From: Patellifolia procumbens
Lineage: Eukaryota; Streptophyta; Magnoliopsida; Caryophyllales; Amaranthaceae
Direction: 5' to 3'
Assembly (NCBI GenBank): GCA_947645195.1
Contig: CANSGD010001376.1
Location: 992,001 to 1,056,000, forward strand
DNA: 64,000 bases
Shown here: piece by piece, positions 11,574 to 23,326 of the stretch
How the letters are laid out: every line of letters starts with the position of its first letter
Numbering within the stretch: the stretch's first letter is position 1
Notes under the pieces: model-generated
Told to the model about the DNA's origin: nothing
The model's input: only the letters and a program-made list of their open reading frames with translations
Databases searched by the model: none
Translations under genes and position numbers: made by a program

Positions 11574-12960
11574 ATGACTGATTGCCAATCCTCTAACATT
11601 GCACGAAATCAGAGTATGCAAGCTTTAGTAGAGACACCATCGGTGACGAACGTCCACCTCGTGGACGTGACCACCGTGAGCCTGAGACAACAACAGGAGA
11701 TCATCGGATGGCCAATGGCCTTCCCTTGCATCAAACAATTCTAGAAGAAAATCGTGATCGTCCAGTGAGTACGACCCATTTGGAAAATCTCCTTAATGAT
11801 TTCCAAACTAGATGGCCGGATTCGTCCAGGAACAGATCAAGAACAACATACTCTTCTTCATCGCTTAGAACGGTCGTCCATGGCTAATGCAGGACCTAGC
11901 CGGCAACCTCATTCGGAAAACTCCCAACAAGTTTCAAAAGGAAAGCGGCCAGCTAGGAGTGAGCAGCCAAGAAGGTTAAATTGGAATTTAGTGCTTGAAG
12001 ACCCCATGAGGCAAGGAGATGCACTCCAAAGAGAAACCTTGAGGATTAACGCCCGTCGGTACTTAGAGGCAACGAGAGCGGCAGCACATCAACACTCGAC
12101 TACTGGCTCGACTCCTTTCCTAAGAGACTCGCCCTTGGTTTCCTACTCACATAGAGATGGCAGAGAATGTCCGTTCGAGTTCCTCGGCTGTATCATGATC
12201 CAAGTGTTCAACATTTATTGGCTGAAGCCTACCAAGAACCAGATCGAAGGTTCTCTATGGAGACTAGGCGAGAAAATCAATTATTAGTAGGACAACCAGG
12301 AGCATTACATGTCAATTGGCCAACACCATTCTCGACCAGGATCATGAAAGCACCCCGTTACCCAAAGATCAAGTTGCCAATCATCGAGCCTTTTGATGGG
12401 ACAACTGACCCGGACGATCATCTATCGACTTACAAACACCAGATGTATGTCCAAGCAGTGGACGATGCTACGTGGTGAAAAATTTCCTGGCCACTCTCAA
12501 GGGAGTAGCCTAAAAGTGGTTTAACAATCTTCCCCTAAATTTCGTCAATAATTTTACGGAACTCAGTTACTTATTTAATCATCCTTTTGTGGCCAATGGG
12601 CAAGAGTGAAAGACCAGCATCCATCTGGGAAAGATCATCAAAGGCCGCAAGGAGTCTTTGCAAAGCTTTGTAAAAAGATTACCTTGAGGTGCTCCAGATC
12701 TAAGACTTGAATGTGGCAGTGGTCTTTGACACTTTCATCATGGGCATAAGGCCAGGAAGTTTGAAGTTCGACCTAGTAAAGAAAAAAGTGGTTAACCTTG
12801 TCGAAGCTTTGAAGGAAGCCGAAGCCTTTATACATGCAACTGAGGTGTGCACTGAGAAAAAAAAGATTAGCAGAAGGCAGAGGAAGTAGTCCAAGCAAAA
12901 AAGAGAGATTCTAGGAAGGTAGAGACTTGGAGGGTATCTTCAACAATGACCTCGTCCAGG
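11574..12960 (+). pseudogene. Decayed gag of the Tat-like gypsy element
   Basis: From an ATG at 11574, just after the primer-binding site, segments of a Gag protein can be followed through frameshifts and stop codons. The clearest is about 12341-12475, translating to a stretch with APRYPKIKLPIIEPFDGTTD followed by DDHLSTYKHQMYVQAVDDATW, typical of the retrotransposon gag (capsid) domain of Tat-lineage gypsy elements. After a stop at 12476 the homology resumes with NFLATLKGVA, WFNNLP and a degenerate SLQSFVKR block near 12656-12683, then LVEALKEAEAFIHATEVC near 12795-12850. The nucleocapsid zinc knuckle and everything downstream are missing. It cannot make a complete Gag. Confidence 0.85.
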
Positions 12961-13200
12961 GGCAATGCACTATTCAATATGGATTAGAATTGAATCAATG
13001 TACTTGGTCCATAGCCAAGCAAAATTCACATAATAAAAATTCTACTTTCTAAATTATGAAATTTTAAAAAAAGATTGCTAAGTATATTTCATTTTGGGGA
13101 AAATAATGGTCGTTGTCTACTAGATTACAGAGTAGAGACGACAAAAGACCCGATAAAGAAAAAACACTTAGAAAAAGTACGACCTAAGAAGACGGTCGTC

Positions 13201-13919
13201 AATGGACTTGGTTGAATGTTGGCGAAACCTAGTAAGGCTCTTCATCTAAAACAATAAACCTCCACTCCACAAATTCATCTTTAACGGAAAGCTAACGGAC
13301 CGCTCTTCAAGAGGGAAGGCGTCCAGAAGGCATTAACCAATAAAGATGAACGTGGCTTCATCAAGGAAGTCTGAAAAATGCATAAATAAGCATTTAACAG
13401 ACATCAATGGACCTGGTTGAATGTTGGCGAAACCTAGTAAGGCTCTTCGTCTGAAACAATAAACCTCCACTAATTCATCTTTAATGGAAAACTAACGGAC
13501 TGCTCTTCAAGAGGGAAGGCGTCCAGAAGGCATTATCCAAAAAAGATGAACATGGCTTCATCAAGGAAGTCGTCCAAAGTCTAAAAAAATCCATAATTAA
13601 GCATTTGACAGGCACTAATGGACTTGGTTGAATGTTGGCGAAACCTAGTAAGGCACTTCGTCTGACACAATAAACCTCCAATAATTCATCTTAAATGGAA
13701 AGCTAACGGACTGCTCTTCAAGAGGGAAGGCGTCCAGAAGGCATTATCCAAAAAAGATGAACATGGCTTCATCAAGGAAGTCGTCCAAAGTCTAAAAATT
13801 GCATAAATAAGCATTTGACAGGCACTAATGGACTTGGTTGAACGTTGGCGAAACCTAGTAAGGCTCTTCGTCTGAAACAATAAACCTCCAATAATTCATC
13901 TTAAATGAAAAGCTAACGG
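13201..13919. repeat. Tandem array A, about 205-211-bp units
   Basis: The phrase AATGGACTTGGTTGAATGTT (one copy has ACCTGG) starts units at 13201, 13406, 13617 and 13827, giving periods of 205, 211 and 210 bp. Each unit also contains CTCTTCAAGAGGGAAGGCGT and ATGGCTTCATCAAGGAAG. The last unit is interrupted by a solo LTR at 13925-15716 and resumes at 15717. The array starts right after the gag remnant, where pol would be in an autonomous element. Confidence 0.85.
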
Positions 13920-13924
13920 ACTGC

Positions 13925-15716
13925 AGATGAGTGATATTTATGTCACTCTAAACCTCTTATTTTCCTTTGATTTGAATCATTTTTCTTCATTATCTTGCAA
14001 TTTATAGTTTCATTTTGCTCAATTCACGTTTTGTTAGTGATTGTAGCTCTTTTGTAGATTTTTAGTCTTTTCGCTCATTTTCTATGACCTTTTTATGCCA
14101 TTTCATTCGTGTTGTATGTAGGTACTATCAAAGTAACCATTTGATTTACCTACAAAAGCCCAAGAATGCATATTCAAGGTTTAGAGCATGAGTAATGAAG
14201 AAAGAAAGGCAAAAGGAGGTTAAGGAAGCAAAATCTACCAAGTTTCCTTCATGTTTTGCACAATGGTTGACTTCAAAAGCTCATATATCACAAGTTAAAC
14301 ATCATTTGGTAGTGATTCAAGTTGGATATTGAAGTTCATCTCAATAGCTTTCCAACAAGAGTTCACACGCTTGATTCCGACAAGAAACGAATGAGTTATG
14401 ACCTTTACAAGTTCAATTGTCCTGTGCTGACGGGCAGGTGGATCGCCCGATCCACCTTTGGATCGCCCGATCACAAAAGTGATCGCCCGATCACAATAGT
14501 GATCGCCCGATCACGGTTGTGGATTTCCACAGAGTTCCTGCCTCATGGTGATCGGGCGATCACCATTATGGATCGCCCGATCACTGCGGGTTTGCGGAAA
14601 ACGTCTATTTTATTTTCTTTTTCCCTTTTTGCCCTTAGTTGGGGGTTGTATAAATACTCTTTTTACCTAAACTTAGGGAGGAATTCTGATTTGTAAACTT
14701 TGAACCTTGAATACCCTAGTTTTAGGGAGGGTTAGCCTCCATAGCTTAGTTTAGAGAGAAAAGTGAGAAAACCCAAAGAGAGGTTGAAGATGGGAGATTC
14801 AAGGGTGACAACTTGTAATCAAAGATTCAACAATCTATCAATGAGCATTTCTTACTCTATCTATCTTCTTTTATTGTTTTATTTTAATTGCTTTTCTTAT
14901 ATTAATTATTAATGCTTAGTTTAATTATTTATGATCTATTTTGTTTAGTTTAATGTTAGATTAATGTTTAGTATCATGATATTAGTTGTTAATTTCACTA
15001 AAGCTCTCATTTTTGTGTTTATGGAGTAGTTTGTTGGGTAGGGTTTGGGTGAAAACCCAACTATGGTTGATTTTGGGTGTTTGAATATGAAATTAGGAGT
15101 TTGATTAGGCTTATTAATTGATTAATGGCATGATTATTATTTGCTTGCGTCCTAGTTGGCCACTTGGATGTTTGTTTTATTGATACCTTAATCAAATCGA
15201 GAGAGGGGATTAAGTTGACATTTATGCTATTATCTTGCTTAATTACTCATGAGAGTGAGATTTGAGTGAGGGTTTTGTGGATTGACATTGTGATTATCCC
15301 TTGGTTGCATGTTTGAGACCATGAGAGTGGCTTAATTATGTGATCTAGGTAGTTTTATGCACCCTTGAGAGAGGGCTTAGAGCTAGTTAAGAGTCAATAA
15401 CCTCAATTAGTTGCTTGGTTTTCTTTCCTCCATGTTTCACCCATCAAATTCCCTAAATCACGATTGGTTGGTGTTGGATCCCTTTCCCTAATCCTATTTG
15501 ATCTTTGGTACTTAGTTTAGTTTGATAGATTTTAGTTGGTAGTTGACACCTTTCGACTCCTTTTCGGCCTAGCTTATCGTTAAATTAACACATATCAATG
15601 TTTCTTAGTCCTTGTGGAAGAATGACCCTTACTTGCCACTTTACTTAGTTTAGTGGTCTAGTTAGGTATTAGTTTGATTTTAGGGGATTAGTAACGACCT
15701 AATTTTCCCTCGATCA
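13925..15716 (+). mobile_element. Nested solo LTR 1 (1792 bp)
   Basis: It splits a unit of tandem array A and is flanked by a perfect 5-bp duplication ACTGC (13920-13924 and 15717-15721). It ends in CA; the start is AGATGAG instead of the TGAT(G/A) seen in its two relatives, so the terminal TG appears mutated. A TATA box, TATAAATA, is at 14649-14656. Upstream lies an array of inverted repeats GATCGCCCGATC (14441-14582, six copies, one in the opposite orientation). Near the 3' end is the phrase CTTGTGGAAGAATGACCCTT, common near the 3' end of gypsy LTRs. No primer site, polypurine tract or protein domain is present. Confidence 0.8.
14441..14582. promoter_or_regulatory. Inverted-repeat array upstream of the TATA box, solo LTR 1
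   Basis: Six copies of GATCG-CC-CGATC (five in one orientation, one as GATCGGGCGATC) within 142 bp. The last copy ends 66 bp before TATAAATA at 14649. The placement suggests upstream promoter elements or transcription-factor dimer sites, which is inference. Confidence 0.6.
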
Positions 15717-18700
15717 ACTGCTCTTCAAGAGGGAAGGCGTCCAGAATGTATTATCCAAAAAAGACGAACATGGCTTCATCAAGGAAGTCATCTAAAGTCT
15801 GAAAAATGCATAAATAAGGATTTGATGGCATGGCTTCGTCAAGGAAGTCGTCCAAGGGTTATAAAGAGCCATAAAAGACACAAGTGATAGATTGTGCTCC
15901 ATCAAGGAAGGTCGTCCTGAATAGAAGCGCAATTGAAATTCCCGGGGAGTTATACATTTGTGTATTGATAAGACCATTCACTATTTCTTGAAGCTCGATC
16001 TCTCCACCGGATGAACCATATAGCCAAGAGAAACCATGAACCAGAATAGAAGAGCTTGCCCAATCAAGACGTCTTGCATTCACAAGTCCAATTCGTCCAA
16101 GAATATAAGTTGGACGAACATGGAGTGAGGACGTCCTCAAATCCCAGATGTTTTACCTTCGCAAGACCAGTTCGTCCAAGAACATAAGTTAGACGAATGT
16201 GGCTTGCTAAGGAAGGACGTCCAGAAAAATCCAAACGTCTTGCCTTCGCAAGATCGATTCGTCCAAGAACATAAGTTAGACGAATATGGCTTGTTAAGGA
16301 AGGACGTCCAGAAAAATCAAGACGTCTTGCATTCACAAGTCCAATTCGTCCAAGAACATAAGTTGGACTAACATGGAGTGAGGACGTCCTCAAATCCCAG
16401 ATATTTTACCTTCGCAAAACCAGTTCGTCTAAGAACATAAGTTAGACGAATGTGGCTTTCTAAGGAAGGACGTCCAGAAAAATCCAAACGTCTTGCCTTC
16501 GCAAGACCGGTTCGTCCAAGAACATAAGTTAGACGAATATGGCTTGTTAAGGAAGGACGTCCAGAAAATCAAGACGTCTTGCATTCACAAGTCCAATTCG
16601 TCCAAAAACATAAGTTGGACGAACATGGAGTAAGGACGTCCAGAAATTCCTGATGTCTAATCTTCGCAAGACTAGTTCGTCCAAGGGCATAAGTTGGACA
16701 AACATGGAGAAATGACATCCATAAATTCCAGACGTCTAGCCATCGCAAGGCCAGCTCGTCCAAGAACATATCTTAGACGAATGTGGCTTGCTATGGAAGG
16801 ACGTCCAGAAAAATCAAGACGTCTTGCATTCACAAGTCCAATTCGTCCAAGAACATAAGTTAGACGAACATGGAGTGAGGACGTCCTCAAATCCCAGATG
16901 TCTTACCTTCGCAAGACCGGTTTGTCCAAGAACATAAGTTATACGAATGTGGCTTGCTAAGGAAGGACGTCCAGAAAAATCCAAACGTCTTGCCTTTGCA
17001 AGACCGGTTCGTCCAAGAACCTAAGTTAGACGAATATGGCTTGCTAAGAAAGGACGTCCAGAAAAATCAAGACGTCTTGCAGTCACAAGTCCAATTTGTC
17101 CAAGAACATAAGTTGGACGAACATGGAGTGAGGACGTCCTCAAATCCCAGATGTTTTACCTTCGCAAGACCATTTCGTCCAAGAACATAAGTTAGACGAA
17201 TGTGGCTTGCTAAGGAAGGACATCCAGAAAAATCCAAACGTGTTGCCTTGCAAGACCGGTTCGTCCAAGAACATAAGTTAGACGAATATGGCTTGTTAAG
17301 GAAGGGCGTCCAGAAAAATTAAGACGTCTTGCATTCACAAGTCCCATTCGTCCAAGAACATAAGTTGGACGAACATGGAGTAAGGATGTCCAGAAATTCC
17401 AGATGTCTAACCTTCGCAAGACTAGTTCGTCCAAGGACATAAGTTGGACAAACATGGAGAAAGGACATCCATAAATTCCAGACGTCTTTCCATTGCAAGA
17501 CCAGCTCTTCCAAGAACATAAGTTAGACGAATGTGGCTTGCTAAGGAAGGACGTCCAGAAAAATCCAAACATCTTGCCTTTGCAAGACCGGTTCGTCCAA
17601 GAACCTAAGTTAGACGAATATGGCTTGCTAAGGAAGGACGTCCAGAAAATCAAGACGTCTTGCATTCACAAGTCGAATTCGTCCAAGAACATAAGTTGGA
17701 CGAACATGGAGTAAGGACGTCCTCAAATCCCATATATTTTACCTTCGCAAGACCAGTTAGTTCAAGGACATAAATTTGGACAAACATGGAGAAAGGACGT
17801 CCATAAATTCCAGACGTCTTTCCATTGCAAGACCAGCTCTTCCAAGAACATAAGTTAGACGAATGTGGCTTGCTAAGGAAGGACGTCCAGAAAAATCTAA
17901 GTTAGACGAATATGGCTTGCTAAGGAAGGACGTCCAGAAAATCAAGACGTCTTGCATTCACAAGTCGAATTCGTCCAAGAACATAAGTTGGACGAACATG
18001 GAGTAAGGAGGTCCTTAAATCCCAGATATTTTACCTTCGCAAGACCAGTTAGTCCAAGGACATAAATTTGGACAAACATGGAGAAAGGACGTCCATAAAT
18101 TCCAGACGTCTTGCCATCACAAGACCAGCTCGTCCAAGAACATAAGTTAGACTAATGTGGCTTGCTAAGGAAGGACGTCCAGAAAAATCCAAACGTCTTG
18201 CCTTCGCAAGACCGGTTCGTCCAAAAACATAAGTTAGACGAATATGGCTTGCTTTGGAAGGACGTCCAGAAATTCCAGATGTCTAACCGTCACAAGACCA
18301 GCTCGTCCAAGAACATAAGTTGGACGAACATGGAGTGAGGACGTCATGAAATCCCAGATGTTTTATCTTCACAAGACCGGTTCGTCCAAGAACATAAGTT
18401 AGACGAATGTGGCTTGCTAAGGAAGGACGTCTAGAAAAATCCAAGCGTCTTGCCTTTGCAAGACTGGTTCGTCCAAGAACATAAGTTAGACGAATATGGC
18501 TTGCTAAGGAAGGACGTCCAGAAAAATCAAGACGTCTTGAATTTGCAAGACCAGCTCGTCCAAGAACATTAGCTGGACGAACATAGAGCAAGGACGTCCA
18601 GAAGATCAAGACGTCTTGCATTCACAAGTCCGATTCGTCCAAGAACATAAGTTGGACGACCATGGAGCAAGGACGTCCAGAAGTGTCAGACGTCTTGCCT

Positions 18701-18808
18701 TCGCAAGACCAGTTCGTCTAAGAACATTAGCTGGACGAACATGGAGCAAGGATGTCCAGGAAATCAAGACGTCTTGCATTCACAAGTCCAATTCGTCCAA
18801 GAACATTA
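15717..18808. repeat. Tandem array B, about 87-bp hairpin units
   Basis: The first 350 bp is the continuation of array A and a transition segment. From about 16070 the phrase TTCGTCCAAGAACATAAGTT recurs every 79 or 87 bp, for example at 16171, 16258, 16345, 16424, 16511, 16597 and 16676. A higher-order period of about 253 bp (87+87+79) is clear in the first part. Each unit has internal symmetry: TTCGTCCAA pairs with TTGGACGAA, and GACGTC and GGACGTCC are palindromes. Because 87 is 29 codons, long open frames arise on the minus strand, but these are products of the periodicity. The array is interrupted at 18809 and again at 20470 by solo LTRs, with short pieces at 20327-20469 and 23022-23100. 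Confidence 0.88.
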
Positions 18809-20326
18809 TGATAAGTGGACTTTAGGTTCACTTATTTGCATGTAGTTTTAGGGCATTTAGATGCATTTTAGGCCATTTAGTTTTCTTTTCTTTTCCTTTT
18901 TCATCATTTCTTGTAATCTCATGTTTAGCATCTAGTTTAGTTCATATGCATATAGTTAGGGTGCATATAGGTTGTTGCATTTGCATATGCATACCCCCCT
19001 CCCCATCTAATGTTTGCTTGGAGTGCTTTGAAGATATACAAGCAAGAAAGAGGCTCCAAACAGGGGAGCGGGCGCTCCATAGGAGAGGGAGCGGGCGCTC
19101 CATGGGTCAAGAAGTGAAGGCAAGGAAGCAAGAACTCTGAGCGACCCAGGAGCGTGCAGGGAGCGGGCGCTCCATATTATAAGGAGCGGGCGTTCCATAT
19201 TACAAGGAGCGGGCGCTCCAGGGCCCAGGCTCCGTAGTTTTTGTTTCGTCTTTTAGGGTTTTGCCCTTATTTCTACGGGGTATAAAACCAATTTTGTAAT
19301 AATCTTAAAATTATGTTTTAATTTCTGAACTATTATTTGCTTAATTAGAGAGAGAATTATAGAGAGAGAAATAGAGTTTAGAGAGATAAAGTAGATCTTG
19401 AATTGTGAATTGAAGCTTTTGAAGGTATTTCCATGGACTTTTGCCATTGATTTTCATGTATCTTAGAGTATTTCTTCTATTCCTTCTCTTTATTTGCTAT
19501 ATTACTTGCTTTATTTTGTTTTAGCCTTTGATTAGTAGTGATTAGTTGATGATTAGCTCATTTATGTTGATTTTCACCATTGTTGATTCACAAATGTTAA
19601 TTGAACCTTCTTATTTTACCCTTTTCATGGCTAGAGAGTAGTTTCTTAGCTAGGGGAAGGGGATGAGCTCGGTGATCATGAGTTGACCTAAGAAGTCAAG
19701 CTTGGGGGGTTAGATTTAGGTGAAATTAGGTTGTCTAGCCTATTTATTTGCTTGTTTAATTGCTTGATCATCAATTGAACTTGATTAGGGGATCAAAAGT
19801 GAAGGATTGAGAGATGAAGCTTTTGATGGACCTTAGACTAGTCAATAGGTTGACTTTACCATGAGAATAGGTGTTTGGCTTCCTAGGACCTTAATCGAAT
19901 CGCTATGAGTTGTGGAAATACTTGATAGATTGATTTTACCATGAGAATAGGTAAAACTGGTTGATTAAGTCCTTCTAATTAGCTCGAGAGAGTAATTAGG
20001 AAACATATGAGTGACTTAGTCCCTTAGTTGCCCCTAATGAATCCCCTTGACTTGACAAATAGGTTAGTTGTTGGTTAACTAGTGATTCCCCTACCTCTAG
20101 TGTCTTCCTATTATAGTTAAACCCAATCATTTGCTTTAATTGTTAGCTAATTAGTTCATAGTTTCTTAGTTAATCATTTATATCAAAAAACCCCCAAAAA
20201 TAGATTTAGCTCGCTAAATCACATTTAAACTTTGATTGATCCTTGCTTCCTCGTGGATTCGACCCTTTCTTACCCTATATTGGCTAAGTTACGTATATTA
20301 ATTTGGCACGTGCAACGACCGTGTCA
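18809..20326 (+). mobile_element. Nested solo LTR 2 (1518 bp)
   Basis: Starts TGATAAGTGG and ends CCGTGTCA, with a perfect 5-bp duplication CATTA (18804-18808 and 20327-20331) inside array B. A TATA box, TATAAAA, is at 19281-19287. An array of GGAGCGGGCGCTCC inverted repeats lies at 19065-19219. The end phrase CTCGTGGATTCGACCCTT (about 20250) is typical of gypsy LTR 3' ends. No internal region remains, so this is the product of LTR-LTR recombination or an LTR-only relic. Confidence 0.85.
19065..19219. promoter_or_regulatory. Inverted-repeat array upstream of the TATA box, solo LTR 2
   Basis: Five copies of GGAGCG-GG-CGCTCC (one with a T for C) in 155 bp, the last ending 61 bp before TATAAAA at 19281. 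The architecture matches solo LTR 1: six-base arms about a two-base G/C centre. The sequence is different. Confidence 0.6.
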
Positions 20327-20469
20327 CATTAATTGGACGAACATGGAGCAAGGACGTCCACAAAATCCAGACGTACTGCCTTCGCAAGATCTCTTTGTTT
20401 AAGAACATAAGTTGGACAAACATGCAGTAAAGACGTCCAAAAAATCCAGACGTCTTGCCTTTACAAGAC

Positions 20470-23021
20470 TGATGTATCACATTTATATATAGTTTTTAGA
20501 TGCATTTATATTGCATTTAGAACTCCTTCTTGAGCATTTAGGTTCATAATGACATGAATTACATAAGTTGTGCTCTACTACTCCCTGCTTGTGTGTTTCG
20601 ATGATTTTCAGGTTATTTTGATACAAAGTGATCACGAGTACCAAAGAACTAGCCTATTAATCATTGAAGATGAAGGTAGCTTGCACAAGGATCACAATGC
20701 ATCCGTTTGGGACAATTTTGAGTTGGAATGAAGCAAAGAGTTAGTGAAAGAAGTGCCAAAACTGACACACCTTCACTATTTTCATTATAACTTTTGATAG
20801 AAAATTAATAATCAAGAAATTCTAATTGTATTGGATTCTAGACTTCAAGAGCTTTCCAATGATATGTCACAGGCCCCAAATGGACTTCTAGTTTGAGAGA
20901 TATGGCCTTGGCAAGTTGATGCAAAATTGCCAGAAATTCGCTCCACCCGATCGGGCAACCATTGACCGATCCAATCGGGTTGAGCCTTCTTCATGCTGCC
21001 GCTGTTTTATTCCAAAAAAATAAGAGATTCGAAGTTGGGTCATTTTTGTACCAACCCGATGCCATAGGGCAATGGTTGCCCGATCGGGGCCGAAACCTTG
21101 ATACCCGATAGGGTGGATTCGCCCGATCGCATCGGGTGAAGCCCATTTTTTTTGTGAAGGAAATTAACATGACCCAAAAATTTGTAACAACCCGATGCCA
21201 TAGGGCAATGGTTGCCCGATCGGGTTGTACCAACTCGATGCCCATAGGACAAGCAAAGGTTTAGCTTGGGGGAGTTTGATGTATCACATTTATATATAGT
21301 TTTTAGATGCATTTAGATTGCATTTATAACTCCTTCTTGAACATTTAGGTGCATAATGACATGAATTACATAAGTTGCGCTCTACTACTCCCTGCTTGTG
21401 TGATTCGATGATTTTCAGGTTATTTTGATACAAAGTGATCACGAGTACCAAAGATCTAGCCTATTAATCATTGAAGATGAAGGTAGCTTGCACAAGGATC
21501 ACAATGCATCCGTTTGGGACAATTTTGAGTTGGAATGAAGCAAAGAGTTAGTGAAAGAAGTGCCAAAACTGACACACCTTCACTATTTTAGTTATAACTT
21601 TTGATAGCAAAATTGATAATCAATAAATTCCAATTGAATTGGATTCTAGATTTCAATAGCTTTCCAATGATATGTCACACGCCCCAAACGGACTTCTGGT
21701 TTGAGAGATATGGCCTTCGCAAGTTGACGCAAAATCGCCAGAAATTCGCTCCACCCGATCGGGCAACCATTGCCCGATCCAATCGGGTTGAGCCTTCTTC
21801 ATGCTGCCGCTGTTTTATTCCAAAAAAATAAGAGATTTGAAGTTGGGTCATTTTTGTACCAACCCGATGCCATAGGGCAATGGTTGCCCGATCGGGACCG
21901 ACACCTTGATACCCGATCGGGTGGATTCGCCCGATCGCATCGGGTGAAGCCCATTTTATTTTGTGAAGGAAATTAATATGACCCAAAAATTTGTAACAAC
22001 CCGATGCCATAGGGCAATGGTTGCCCGATCGAGTTGTACCAACCTGATGCCATAGGGCAACCACAGTCCGATCGGGTCCCGCACTCGACTTCGCGGAAAT
22101 TCTATCTTTAATTCCGTTTTTATTAGACTTTTGAGGGGTATTATAAATACTTTTTCCTCATATTTTTGGAGACAACTTTTTATTCTATTTTGTTCCCAAT
22201 AGTTCTTAGCTTAGTTTTAGAGAGTTTTATTTAGATTAAACACTTTAGATTAGATTAAAGGTGATTGAACCTCGGATTTATTTTCAATAAAAGTTCTTGT
22301 TTTCCGTCAATTGGTATTCTTCTCTACTTTAATCACTTTAATTATTTTGATTGCTTAGTTTAATTATTCAATTTATTCATGATGTTGAAATTAGGGTTTC
22401 TTATTGGAATTATTATTGTTGATTTAATTATGTCTGAGTAGTTTAATTTCTAGGGATTTAGAGAGGGAAGTCATATTTATACCTTGATTATTTGAATTGC
22501 TATTAGTTTCTAGGGTTTGATGAGATAGGTTATGGTGTGATTTGTTCTTGTTGAGTAATTAACGTTATTGCGCAGTTTCTCTTGAGGTTAATAATCGTTT
22601 GCACAGATCTGTCTTACTTTTAGAGGCCTAGTACACATCAGTAATTCTGATTATGTTTGTGAACATGCTGCATATGTTGAATTATGGGCGTTGAGACTTA
22701 ACCATAGCTTGACACTGCTCTAATCTATCGATTCTTGGCCTAGGTTCTGATAGTTGTTTGATCCTTTGATTGGTATAAGCATGGTGGACCGAACTAATTC
22801 CCTAGACCTTTATTTCATAGAGTAAATTCCATTTTATATCGCTTTCTAGTATTTAATTAGTAGTTCAGCTATTACTTATCTGATCTTGTCTGAAGTAGCT
22901 TTTTGGCTGGATATTAAATTAAAACTCCGTCTTTCTGTGGATTCGACCCTACTTCCCTTGACTACTGTTGTTAGAGGACTTAGGTTTATCTTTGACTAGA
23001 TGATACGACTTTAGCCTATCA
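20470..23021 (+). mobile_element. Nested solo LTR 3 with internal duplication (2552 bp)
   Basis: Starts TGATGTATCAC and ends AGCCTATCA, flanked by the 5-bp duplication AAGAC (20465-20469 and 23022-23026). The first roughly 800 bp (20470-21270) is repeated almost exactly at 21278-22080, so a partial tandem duplication has doubled the 5' part of the LTR. The TATA box, TATAAATA, is at 22142-22149, after the second copy. Inverted repeats based on CCCGATCGGG and GGGCAATGGTTGCCC fill 20947-21245 and again 21754-22077. The 3' end has CTGTGGATTCGACCCTACTT near 22936. No coding domain is present. Confidence 0.85.
21754..22077. promoter_or_regulatory. Inverted-repeat array upstream of the TATA box, solo LTR 3
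   Basis: Repeated CCCGATCGGG and the longer symmetry GATCGGGCAA-CCA-TTGCCCGATC. The last site ends 64 bp before TATAAATA at 22142. A duplicate of the array lies at 20947-21245. The core shares CCCGATC with solo LTR 1. Confidence 0.6.
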
Positions 23022-23326
23022 AAGACCAAATTCGTCAAAAATTTATGTTTGACGAACATGTCTTGCTAATCAAGGTCGACAACGAAATACTTATCTCTCT
23101 GTGTTTAGAATGATTTGCCAATTGAGTAAATGAGAAAGGAGGTAAGAAAACCCTGTGGAGATAAAAAGAAGATTTCATGTTTCACCTCCTTATAGGGACA
23201 CATGGGTTCAACTCCTTTGATGTTGATCAAACTTACTGTAAAAATGGTGAATCATCTGCCTGATCAAACTTGTAAAAGGGAATTTATCAGTTTCAAGGAA
23301 CAGATAAACCTCCTTTTAGGGGCAAA

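Noticed and set aside
15859..18621. Long minus-strand frames with repeating LTYVLGRTGLA-type residues, looking like a tandem-repeat protein
   Set aside because: They exist because the DNA monomer is 87 bp (29 codons). Frames open on the plus strand too, frames break at 79-bp units, and there is no start, promoter or codon conservation; the DNA repeat explains them.
13201..18808. Regularly spaced repeats suggestive of a CRISPR array
   Set aside because: Units are contiguous tandem repeats without unique spacers, in a plant retrotransposon.
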